Positions 50,401 to 59,800 of a DNA stretch of 64,000 nucleotides are shown piece after piece; positions within the stretch are counted from its first letter, which is position 1, and the number at the start of each line of letters is the position of its first letter. Origin of the DNA: Gonium pectorale (lineage: Eukaryota > Chlorophyta > Chlorophyceae > Chlamydomonadales > Volvocaceae); contig LSYV01000038.1 of the NCBI GenBank assembly GCA_001584585.1, positions 429,169 to 493,168 on the forward strand, in the 5' to 3' direction. The notes under the pieces were generated by a model. It saw only the letters and a list, made by a program, of their open reading frames with translations, was not told where the DNA came from and did no database searches. A program made the translations under genes and the position numbers.

Positions 50401-53400
50401 CGGCTGACTGCCATAAGCCTAATGGACAAATAAAAGCAAACCCTCCTGGCAAAGTGTGTGTACAGAACAAATGTGTACATAGACATCCTTGAGCAGCCGA
50501 GGGCATAATAATGCGCCTCAGCGCTTCGACGCAAAGTGCTCACCATTTGGGTACGAGTAAACAAACCGGAAGATAGAGTTTGTGTGTGGCGGGCCCAGAT
50601 TCCACCACCCTAGTTCGTGGTAGGCCGTGCGCAGCGCGGAGCAGTCGCCTTCGACATTCTTGCCGGCAGCAACGCACTTGGCTGGCAATGGAATAGACGT
50701 GTTGGGCTGAAGCTGGGGCGCTGCGCCAGCTATTGGCGCCGGCGATCTTGAGTGATCTGCGTCGGCGATCTCACTCTCTCCAAGGAAGCCGCTGCACTGC
50801 ATCCCGACCTCCTCCCCCGGCTGGCAGTCGTGGACGCCCCAGGGGCTGTGGCCGCACTGGCCGAGCAGGCTGGTCTCGTTGCCCGCGCAGGTGACCTCGT
50901 CCAGCGCGATGGGAGGGGCGGGGCTGGCGGCGGGGGAGCCGTACGCTCCGCAGCACACGGCCCTGCCCCCTGCCATACCCAGCTGCCGACACACCACCCG
51001 GGCGGCCTCGTCCGTGAACCTGCGGGCGAGTGAAGCATGCATGCGTGCAGTCCTAAGCATGATGTGCCCAAGTAATTTAAATGTAAGCAATGTAGCAGTT
51101 GAGCCATGATGGTCCCGAAAGTTAGATTAGGGAACACATGAAAGCCAGCAACAAGAAGAGCTTTTAGGTTCAGCAAGCGAGCCAGTCTAAAACGTCTAGA
51201 ACGCCATGTAATGCGCAATGCAAAGCGCACGCGTGAAGCCGGCGGCTCACCTGTCGTCGCATACAGACCAGAACTGCCCGCTGTTGTACAGCTGCAGAGG
51301 TCAGGAGATGAGGATGCCATTCATCATGCCGCTGATTCATAGAATGCACGCACCGGATGATTCAGAAGCATACTTGCAAGTTTAATAACATTTAGCCACG
51401 ATGCGTACCTGCAACGGCTGGTTGGCCGCAACTGCAGCTCTCACACTCACTCGTACGCATGTCTTCGTCGACAAGGCATTCACCCGCACTGATATGATTC
51501 AGCATACCCGTACCTCCAGCCGCCCCTCAAAAACGGTCTTCCCGTTGACGAGCCGCAGGCCGCTTTGGGTTGCAGGCGAGAGGGGGGGGAGCGGCGGCCT
51601 CGGAGGTCGCGGCGGAGATGGCGGTGGAGGTGATTGGGGACGCGGCGGTGGCGGCAGCGGCGGTTCGGGGGAAGGTGGAGCTGCGGCGGCGGATGGATGC
51701 GTAGGGCGTGCACAAAATACCGGCACGTCAGCACTGCCAAAGTAACGAGAAATAAACCTTAATATGAACGTACGTCAGCACGTGCATACATCGTGCGTGT
51801 GCAGTAGCAGTAGTAGCACGTTGGCTTTCACAGGCAGCGCACGGCATGCATTACTAATATTGTTAATACGCCCGGTCGTCATGCACCGAGGCGTGTTTGA
51901 ATGAAGGGGGTGGGCTGTGGTGAGGAACCTGGTATTACATGCACCGCCCACCGCCGCGCAGCGCACGGCACCCATGTTGCTTTACGCTCGTTGCCTGATT
52001 GCGATTCGGAGCGTGTGGCTTGCATGTATACATGCGCATCCCTGCATTGATTACCTGCGCCATTCTTGCACCATCCATGCCACCTGACATGTGAGACCTT
52101 CCTTGTTATGTGGTTATGCACTTAACGAACCTGGAGGCGGCGGCGATGGCCGAGGTGGCTCTGGCGGTGGAGGCAGGCAATTGCCGCCTATCTTGACGTA
52201 TGAGCCAGCACACAATTGTTCTAGAGCATACGTGTTACTGTTCATATCGGCGCTCTTCTTGTACCAACCACCTGCACAATGCAAAAGGGTCGCAGTTCTG
52301 ATGGGAAACGCACTGGAGCGAACGGATTATGGGGCGCATGCACGAGTGTGTCCTACACACAATGCATAGTAGTATAGTATATTTAATGCGCAGTTACACA
52401 TACGAGCTCCACAAGCCGCATACCTGTGTTGAACGATTTGCACCGACACTCAGCATCACACGCAGCTTTGACCATAGCCAAATTGCCAGATATGTGGCCC
52501 AGGTCGTCTCCCCAGTGCTCCTGGTGCGCCAGGAACGTATAGCCCGGGAGGGCGGGGCAGCCTGCAGCAGGCAGATGCAGCAGATTGTGAACTGTCTGTG
52601 TTCCAGATCGACGCAACACTATCTATCGGTGGTGACCCAGCTTGGTGAGGACTTGCTATGTGAATGGGAGGTTGTGCAGGGTCGGTCGTGGGAATATGTG
52701 GGCACGGTCGAAGGGATTTGTGTGTGTATGGAAGGTTATTATGCATGCACGGGCCACACGGGGCTGGGTCGCTAATGCCGGCTTTGTACGGGGCAGGAGG
52801 TGGTGTAGGCCGGTAGGTGATAGATGCATGAGCGCTGTCGCATGCGCGGGATTGGAGTCTGGTGCGTGGCGAAGGCTCACGGGGCTCAAGCACCCATTTG
52901 CACCCATTTGCAGTCTTTATACGGGATGAGAAGTGGCTGAGAACGTCGACATTTCCGCGCGCGCACATAGATATACACGCTCATTAGGCACGGATTACAA
53001 TGGAGAGGGGCGAGTATGATACAGGATGTTAGCTGGCTATCTAGCTATCTACTTGCTGACGGATGCCCAGGTAATGCCTACCAACTCAAACTACACCCGT
53101 ACCCATACCTACGGCAGGTACGTGTTGCTAAGAGCTTAATAGCTGTACCCAGTCAGCGCACACTTCTAGCAGCAGACCTTGTACGCCCCGGGGCCCCGGG
53201 CCCGGGTTGCCAGACTGTGCTACGATTGCCTCTTACTGAAGACATGTCTGCTGAGGAGCCGCGCTCGGCGTCGCCGATGACCCTTGGCACACCTTCGGAC
53301 CGGCCCCGGCGTGCAATACCTTGCCCCCGGGCCCTGCTTCCTCTAGCGATACAGCTTCAGCTGCTGCGTCGGCTGGGCCGTCCTCTCAGCGGGCTGCTGA

Positions 53401-56319
53401 CGATCTGGCGGCGGACTTCACGCACCCCCGGGTCGCGCCCGCAACCATGCCTACCGTCGCGGTCGCTATGTCTCAGCTATTGGATGGGGCAGGCTCTCAC
53501 CGTTGCCAACGCGGGCGGGTCGGACAGCGCTGCGACCCCTGTTGCAAGCAATCATGCAATTGCAGCAGCTGCTTACTGAGCTCGTTCGGCAGCACAACGA
53601 GGCGTCCAGGCAGCAACAACACCGACCTTCTCGAGCAGATTCTGCTCCACCTGTCCTCGACTCATCCGGCCCCCGAGGCCGCGGGCGGGCCCGGCGGCAG
53701 CCAACATCCCCGGGCCCCCCCCCCCCGGTCGCTGCGCGCGGCGATGTGGGCAACCCCCGAGCCGCCGGGTGCATATACCCTCGTGGTTTCGCCCTGCGCT
53801 GCCAGCAGCACCCCCGCCACAGCCGCCCCCCTGGCAAACACCAGCGCCCCCACGGCTGTCGGGCCGCAGCGCGCTGTTGACGCCACGGCGTTCTGGAAGT
53901 CCGACGCCCTGGTAGTCCGCGAGATGCGTGTCGGCGGCTCTGCAAGACGACCCGGAGGGACTGCTCGTAATGCTTGTGGCGACGCTGTCCGACCGTGAGG
54001 GCCAGGCCGTCGAGCCCGCCTCGCTTGGGCTGACCGCCCGGTTGTTAAAGCCTTGAACATGTGAGCTGTTCAAGGTGCCCCCACGCCCGGACAACTCCGA
54101 GCGCCGTGGTACGACCGGCGCGAAGCTGAGTGCCGTCACCGAGGCCCTGAAGGACCGGCTGTTCCGCGCCAGTGCGCTGCTGAGGGATCGCCACCTGTTG
54201 CTGGCGGATGCGCTCACCCTGGACGGGCGGGCCGTCAGGCGCGCGCTTGGGGAAGTTCAAGGAGCTCGCGGCGGCGGGGCTGGCGCCGCGGTGGTGGCAA
54301 GGGGTTGAGGTCAAGTACCTGGCGGGCAACCACCGGGCGCTGTGGCCCTTCCCGCCGGCAGCGGTGACCCCACGCCGCCGCCACGGCCGTCGACCGACCC
54401 AGCAGCGGCGGGCCCAGGCGACAGCTAGGAGACCCATGGTGGCGCTCCAGCCTCCACGAACGCGGCTGCCAGCCCCGACACCGGCCCCTAGATAGCCCCT
54501 GGCGGCGCTGGCGGCGCTGCTGAGGGCGCCCCTGCTATGCTGGTGGCGCCACCGCCAAGGGAGGCAGCAAGGCTAAGGCCAAGCTAACGCCCGGCGCGCC
54601 CTCGGCTACATCCTCTCGCGGAGCCAGCACAGGAGGCGGCCCCAGCACCAGCAAGACCCGGAACTAGGCGAGCGTGAGTGATGGCGCGTGGGTTCAGGTC
54701 TGGAATGTCCGAGGATTTGGGCCCACTAATGGCTGACGCTCTCTTTCTCTGCCTCGCCCATGATCACGGCGTTTTGGTGTTGACGGAGACGCATGCCCTT
54801 AAGGGAGGCCCCGCAGCCATTCTTAAGCTCCCTGGGTACACACCATAAGGTTTGCCGAACAGCAGGTGTGGCTAGAAGCTCGGCAAACCGAATGGTGTGT
54901 ACCCAGGGAGCTTAAGCATGGCTGAACGGGCGTAATATCAATATATTTATTACCTCCGCCATTCTTGAACCATGCATGCCACCTGACATGTGAGATTTTG
55001 TATGTTGTTATGCACTTCACAAACCTGGAGGCGTAGGCCGTGGCGATGGCCGAGGTGGCGCAGGCGGTGGAGGCAGGCAATCCGTATTGCCGCCTATCTT
55101 GACGTATGAGCCAGCACACAACGTTTCTGGAGCATACGTGTCACTGTTCATATCGGCGCTCTTCTTGTACCAACCGCCTGCACAATGCAAAAGGGCCGCC
55201 GTTCTGATGGGAAACGCACTGGAGCGAACGGATTATGGGGCACACGCACACGTGTGTCCTACACACAATGCATAGTAGTAGAGTATATTTAATGCGCGGT
55301 TACACATACGAGCTCCACAAGTCACGTACCTGTGTTGAACGATTTACACCGGCAGTCAGCATCACACGCAGCTTGAACCCAAGTCAAATTGCCATATATG
55401 TGGCCCAGGTCGTCTCCCCAGTGCTCCTGGTGCGCCAGGAACGTATAGCCCGGGAGGGCGGGGCAGCCTGCAGCAGGCATATGCAGCAAATTGTGAACTG
55501 TCTGTGTTCCAGATCGACGCAACACTATCGGTGGTGACCCAGCTTGGTCAGGACTTGCTATGTGAATGGGACTATGGGAGGTTGTGCAGGGTCGGTCGTG
55601 GGAATATATGGGCGCGGTCGAAGGCATGTGTGTGTGTATGGGAGGTTATTATGCATGCACGGGCCACACGGGGCTGGGTCGCTAAGTACGGGATAGGAGG
55701 TGGTGTAGGCCGGTAGGCGATAGATGCATGAGCGCTGTCGCATGCGCGGGATTGGAGTCTGGTGCGTGGCGAAGGCTCACGGGGCTCAAGCCACAGGGCT
55801 GGACCCTGTTGCAGTCGTTATACGGGATGAGAAGTGGATGAGAACGTCGACATTTCTGAAGCGGTGCGCGCACATAGATGTATACGCTCATTAGGCACGG
55901 ATTACAATGGAGAGGGGCGAGTATGATACAGGATGTTAGCTGGCTATCTAGCTACTTGCTGACGGATGCCCAGGTAATGCCTAACACCTCTAACTTCACC
56001 CGTACCCATACCTGTACTTGCACGCTTTGCCTACCTGTGATCTCGTACACCGAGTTGACATAGGGACCCCCGCAAGTCTCGTCTTGGTTGCCGCTGCAGG
56101 GCATCTTGCACCCATCGGACGTGCCCAGCCGAGCGGTCTCCGTCAAATCGTTGCTCGCGAAGCAGTAGCTCGAGTACTGCAGGCCAAAGTAGCGCGCACC
56201 AGCGTCCCTGGCCATCTGGCTGCACAGCGCAACCGTCATGTCGCTCCGTGACCCAAGCGCGATAGACATTGTCCGGTCTGCGGCGTCTGTGTAGCACCCC
56301 ACGTAGTCGTAGGCAGCCG
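34852..56319 (-). CDS. Gene 3: WSC-PAN-SRCR beta-helix multi-pass membrane protein (5' end open)
   Basis: Minus-strand exons, 5' to 3': 56035-56319, 55330-55467, 55025-55177, 52424-52561, 52131-52271, 51514-51680, 51251-51291, 50544-51019, 49587-50303, 48829-49372, 48286-48490, 47814-48080, 47352-47490, 46324-46977, 46106-46156, 45270-45850, 44967-45147, 44019-44608, 42102-43775, 41855-41944, 41118-41565, 40716-41038, 40282-40521, 39972-40071, 39544-39674, 38753-39114, 38245-38485, 37823-38067, 36846-37587, 36456-36670, 35506-35779 and 34852-35034. All junction phases agree and the sum leaves 3578 full codons. Layout: WSC, PAN, PAN, Pro linker, SRCR, unknown region, beta-helix, Cys-rich neck, membrane part. 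WSC and PAN modules bind carbohydrate or protein in other proteins and SRCR is a recognition domain, so a surface receptor or adhesion role is inferred. The signal peptide exon was not found. The donor at 39543 and the linkage across the retroelement are the weakest points. Confidence 0.8.
38753..41944 (-). CDS. Gene 3 Cys-rich neck exons
   Basis: Exons 41855-41944, 41118-41565, 40716-41038, 40282-40521, 39972-40071, 39544-39674 and 38753-39114. Conserved with gene 2: CAQCEAGRFSLWND, TCMPCPNHAYCPGG, GYWHSAPDSAFFHRCPKDA and SNLCAACEPGHF. These pair in the same order and phases as gene 2 exons 20-26. The 39544-39674 exon end is assigned to a GTGGGG donor because it gives the required phase 0. 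Confidence 0.75.
39269..39396 (+). repeat. Short minisatellite in a gene 3 intron
   Basis: Three imperfect copies of a unit like GGGCACGGTATGCTGATCC at about 39269, 39320 and 39374, separated by purine-rich spacers. Confidence 0.6.
42102..49372 (-). CDS. Gene 3 beta-helix (Pmp-like) exons
   Basis: Ten exons from 48829-49372 to 42102-43775. The first carries a Pro-rich stretch and CINDGDVSRPAQPP, then beta-strand sequence. Later exons carry GGA-type units such as KSGGAIYVQTDV, GTSGGAIFVEDAV and GYGGAIFAYSAPK, with paired SxxxxN turns. The 51-base exon 46106-46156 is needed to keep phase (split codons on both sides) and was found by joining donors and acceptors. The last exon is a single 558-codon stretch. 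Confidence 0.8.
49587..50303 (-). CDS. Gene 3 exon of unknown domain between SRCR and beta-helix
   Basis: A 239-codon phase 1-1 exon starting with the split Gly codon and RSCPSPLKATWNYGYKVDVF. It contains long alternating hydrophobic stretches (LVALHLQRVEGDSVWTVARL) suggesting a beta-sandwich. Gene 2 has no counterpart. I do not recognise the family; a lectin-like or galactose-binding fold would fit the context but is not shown. Confidence 0.65.
50544..51680 (-). CDS. Gene 3 Pro-rich linker and SRCR domain
   Basis: Exons 51514-51680, 51251-51291 and 50544-51019. After a Pro-rich stretch come GLRLVNGKTVFEGRLE, LYNSGQFWSVCDD, FTDEAARVVCRQLGMAGG, ALDEVTCAGNETSLLGQC and WGVHDCQPGEEVGMQC. This is a textbook scavenger receptor cysteine-rich domain of about 100 residues with its conserved Cys, VCRQLG and LDEVTC elements. 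SRCR domains are known from Chlamydomonas and animals and are rare elsewhere. Two introns split the domain, one leaving a 41-base exon. Confidence 0.9.
51720..52130. other. Intron of gene 3
   Basis: Sequence between the Pro/SRCR exon and the PAN module. I see no exon or element. Confidence 0.5.
52080..53110 (-). repeat. Segmental duplication, copy 1 (partner 54960-56015)
   Basis: Exons and introns of the PAN module plus the intron leading to it are near-identical to 54960-56015, with small indels. Similarity stops just before the retroelement at about 53130. Confidence 0.85.
52131..52561 (-). CDS. Gene 3 PAN/apple-like module, copy 1 (two exons)
   Basis: Exons 52424-52561 and 52131-52271, both phase 1-1. 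They read CPALPGYTFLAHQEHWGDDL, ACDAECRCKSFNT, then GGWYKKSADMN and LCAGSYVKIGGN, followed by a Pro-rich linker. The Cys pattern and the FN..GWYKK centre match PAN/apple-like domains, which bind protein or carbohydrate. Confidence 0.7.
53170..54915 (+). mobile_element. Decayed LINE fragment: ORF1 region and start of the endonuclease ORF
   Basis: A GC-rich stretch with broken Ala/Pro/Arg-rich frames (KLSAVTEALKDRLFRASALL near 54124) typical of an ORF1. At about 54693 one frame reads VQVWNVRGFGPTNG and, after a frameshift, LVLTETHALKGG. WNVRG followed by LTET is the characteristic start of an APE-type LINE endonuclease. The rest of ORF2 is absent. The element ends in an inverted repeat. It lies in the sense opposite to gene 3, inside what would be an intron. 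Confidence 0.7.
54823..54915. repeat. 36-bp near-perfect inverted repeat at the end of the LINE fragment
   Basis: The arms 54823-54858 and 54880-54915 are complementary except at two positions, with a 21-base loop. The left arm is endonuclease-region sequence; the right arm is its inverted copy. Confidence 0.9.
54960..56015 (-). repeat. Segmental duplication, copy 2 (partner 52080-53110)
   Basis: It matches 52080-53110 over exons and introns. In this copy the WSC exon follows directly on the high-coordinate side. Confidence 0.85.
55025..55467 (-). CDS. Gene 3 PAN/apple-like module, copy 2 (two exons)
   Basis: Exons 55330-55467 and 55025-55177, phase 1-1, nearly identical to copy 1. Differences include a longer Pro-rich linker (PPPPAPPRPSPRPTPPG) and TWVQAACDADCRCKSF in place of AMVKAACDAECRCKSF. 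Both copies keep open frames and splice sites. Confidence 0.7.
56035..56319 (-). CDS. Gene 3 WSC domain exon
   Basis: One phase 1-1 exon of 285 bases encoding a full WSC domain: YDYVGCYTDAADRTMSIAL, MTVALCSQMARDAGARYFG, YCFASNDLTETARLGTSDGC, then CSGNQDETCGGPYVNSVYEI. The WSC pattern (CYxD, MTVxxC, GLQ, C...C, CGG, YE) is intact. WSC domains bind polysaccharide and occur in fungal wall sensors and algal surface proteins. Confidence 0.85.
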
Positions 56320-56809
56320 CTGCGTGGATGTACCGTGGGTTGGGCCGTGGGGCCATGGGTGGGCATTCACCAGGGCTACGAATGTAATGTTGATGCACGT
56401 AGAAAGCAGCTCCCAGCACGCGGGTTTGATGTGTGTGTGCCAGTCTAATCAATTCATGTATTTATGATGGCGCATGCATACATATGTAACAAGACCCATC
56501 AGACCCTCCGTTTGTGAAGCAGGAAGAGCACATTGCGTGATGCGAATTCACCAACACGGTGTGCACGGCTTAGTGACTCATGCATACGTACCCAGTAATG
56601 CACATACGCAGCAGTGAATGGCGCGGCCCCTAGCCGCCGGCTACCATGTTCCATGACTCGGTGCCATCACCAGATGGACGCAAAAATACACGAAAGCGTC
56701 TAACAATTCCTGCTGATAAAGAATACTCGACCCATATGCTATATGTGTACCATGCATGCAGCATGCAGGGACCGGCTGCAGCTAATGCAACCACCCATTC
56801 CCGACCAAC

Positions 56810-56890
56810 CTGCCGTGGGCCCCTCCGGTGGTGAGGCATCTGGCGAATACCAGACGTCATCGGGCGGAGGAAGATAACCGAAGTGGGTCC
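56810..56890 (-). CDS. Possible further upstream exon of gene 3
   Basis: An 81-base phase 1-1 interval between a good acceptor (CTCAGCAG) and a GTTGGT donor encodes THFGYLPPPDDVWYSPDAS and a Pro-containing end. Size and phases fit the module pattern. A nearby frame at about 56640-56740 (VRRFRVFLRPSGDGTESW) resembles the end of a galactose-binding-like domain but has no clean donor. Confidence 0.3.
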
Positions 56891-56899
56891 CTGCTGAGA

Positions 56900-59800
56900 A
56901 CGGGTGTGTATGTGTTGCAGCGGAGGGGCACATGGAAGCAAGACGTAGCTACGGTCTGTAATAACTACATGTAGGGTATAGCAGGGCTTGTCATCGGTTC
57001 CCACAACTTAAAACCCTCCTCGAACTGGCGTGACAGGAGGCTGGCTGGTGAGCCTATGTGAGCCTATGTGTTTAGATTTGGGCGAACTGCCATACTATCT
57101 AACGAATCATCATCAGTCGGTGCACTGCTCCCGTTAATAGCTTATTCTTTTGCATACATGGTCGATCCCGATACAAGCCCTTTTGTGTCTGATGCCCTTC
57201 CTGCCTGCTGACGTGTGAAACTATGTATGTCCGGCACGCCCTATAGAAGTTTTACCCCCCGTAAACCCCCCCCCCTAATAACCCCCAGAAGGGCACCCCC
57301 CAGTTCGGAAATGGCCCGTGCTGGTGTACACTGCCTCCGTTCAGCCACCCCGCTACGCTCGCACGGCCATCCTTTCTACTACTACTCAAACAGACGCCCT
57401 CACGAAAGCGCCCCCGCCGTCATATGCACCGTTCCCACCTGATGCCAAAGCAGCCAGCGAGATCCAGCCAATGGTGAGGCGTGCCAGGAAGGCCGCCGCC
57501 GCTCCATGCGTCGTATGGCCAACACGCATTCTCGGCCACGCAGCGAATTTGACGACGTAGGTAGTGCTAATTGCCTCCTACAAATCCACTGTCAATTCAG
57601 GCGCGATTAGCCGCCAGTTAAGTACTACAGTTCAGCAGCTGCAGCAGGAGCCAAATCGATCAACGCTCTTAATAGTATTCGATTAATAGCATATACAACA
57701 GCTATAGAAGGTTTGGGGGGACCAGAGTCCGCGGTCATATGTGGCACCGAAACCACTGTTCTCTGGCTGAGATTGCTCCTCGCCATTAGCGTCGCGGGAC
57801 GTTCGCTATATGCCAGTTGGTTCGATCGCAACTGGTAAAAGCAAGCTCCACTGCAGACGCTGCTGTATGTATGTGGCACTTTATACATCGTCACCCTATA
57901 GTCAGCAGTTTGTAATACCTAATACCCGGTGCTCCTCGCTCGTTTCTCCTAGCCCGCGCCGACCTGCATGCCTCGCCATTTCCCCAGCAGCCTTTTGTCG
58001 CAAGGGTGGCCGGTGCACTTCAAAGCGCGCTTCCGAGCCTGGCCACGGTGGCGGGGAATGGGAGTGGTTCTTCACGGGCGGGCGGGCGGGTGCGCTCGGG
58101 AGCTAGACTCCAGCCCAGCCTGGGGCCAGGAGTGGGCCCTACATATAGCAGCCCTACCCCCCATACATAGCCCCCCCCCACCGAAAGCCGGTCGGGTCAG
58201 GTCCACGGGCTGGGCTTGGGAACACAGTCAGCCAAGGATTCGGCCGGTTCGGTCTAATAAACCCGTCAAACCACCCGGCCATGTGGTCCATACATGCAAC
58301 GGACCACCGGGAGGCGCGGCATCGGGCGAAATCCGGGAGTGCAAGCACCGGGGGCCCTGGCCCCTCCCTTCCACCCGCAGCGCTCAGCCAGTTTTCAACG
58401 TTAGGGTGATGTATGCGCCCCAGGGCTTCTCTGTTGAGAATGCCTTCCAACCCTCTATCCCCCGAAAGCCCTGCGTAGCGTAAAAGGAAGGGGGGTAACG
58501 GACTGGGGGAAGGGTATGTAAAGTGCGGGGCTCAGTAACCGAGGGGAGCGGGGTCCATATGTAGGAGCTCTCTGGGTTGGGTTACAGCGGTGGGTTATCC
58601 CCGAGCTCATTAACGGTCCCTGTCGGCCACTCAGTAACAACCATGTAACACTGCTGCATACGTTACCCTGACCGCCGCCTGTTGCCGCAGCCGCCAGGCA
58701 ACACAGCCAACTTTTGCGACAGTCGTCACTTGCTGTATGTGGGGTCCATACTACTCACGTGAACTGCCGTGAATGTCCTACATACCTGCTTAAAGAAGCC
58801 CCTTCACCCCGCCCAGCCCAGCGTCCTCAACTTGCTACGGTCTGGACATCTCTTCGTACATCAGCTGGCAGTGACGAGCCAACTGGCCGTTCCCGCATGC
58901 AACCCCAGTGCTAGTGGCTCCAAGAAACATAGGGAGTAAAAGCGGGGCTACCCTGGACATTTGGAGTGGGGCGCACACATCCGAGTTATCTTCCTTCATC
59001 GTCGGGCGTGCTTCCGGGCCTGCCTGGGACAGGGTAAGGCGGGGATGGGGTATGCTAATACGTCAGTCAGGGGTTGGGGCCCATCGTTTACAGCGCGTGC
59101 CGCCAAGCGAGCGAGTACGCCGTTCCTAGGTTACGTTGGGTCGGTGAGCGGGGGTGGGTCGGTGCTGATAATCGTTGTAGGGTGTGCTTACGAGGCTTGG
59201 ACGGGCTGGGGGAAGGACCGGCATATTCGGCGACTTCAACCGCCGAAGTCTATCTATGAAGTGCGTGCCGGGGGGCTGCACGCGACGACGTCATGTGCCT
59301 AGAGTCCCTGTGCCCTGTCACTTTGACGGCCGAAGTCCGCAGCACCGCCGTCGCCCAACGCTGCACCGGCTTCATGCCCGCCCGTGTCTTTGAAGTGCCT
59401 GCTGGGGCTGTGGCGTCATCATGCGCCTAGAGCGCCGCGCGCCGCCGGCGCCGTAACCTGATGACAAGGGGTGCGCTGCAGGAGCTGCCATGCACGCACT
59501 AGCTAGGTGCGCAGCAGGCAGGGGCATGGGATACGACTTGTGATGGGGCGACCATAGCTCCTACGCTTGTTTATAGCGCCGCACGCGCAGCAGCAGCCAG
59601 AGCCACGGTCCGGACTTGCTTTTGCCCGCAGCGCACGCACCTCCTTCCACACAGCTTCGTCTCCGTACTCGGTGAGCTCGTTGCGGGAATCGCATCACGG
59701 GGCCAGCGGCGGCGGCGGCGGCGTCATTTGCACTCCGGGATAATGCCGAGTTGGGGCGGGGGGCGGGGGGGGGCACGTCGGGGGGTCACGCGCAATCACA

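Noticed and set aside
52329..52775. 148-codon + strand frame
   Set aside because: It is antisense to the PAN exon. The minus strand has the Cys pattern, splice sites and a second conserved copy.
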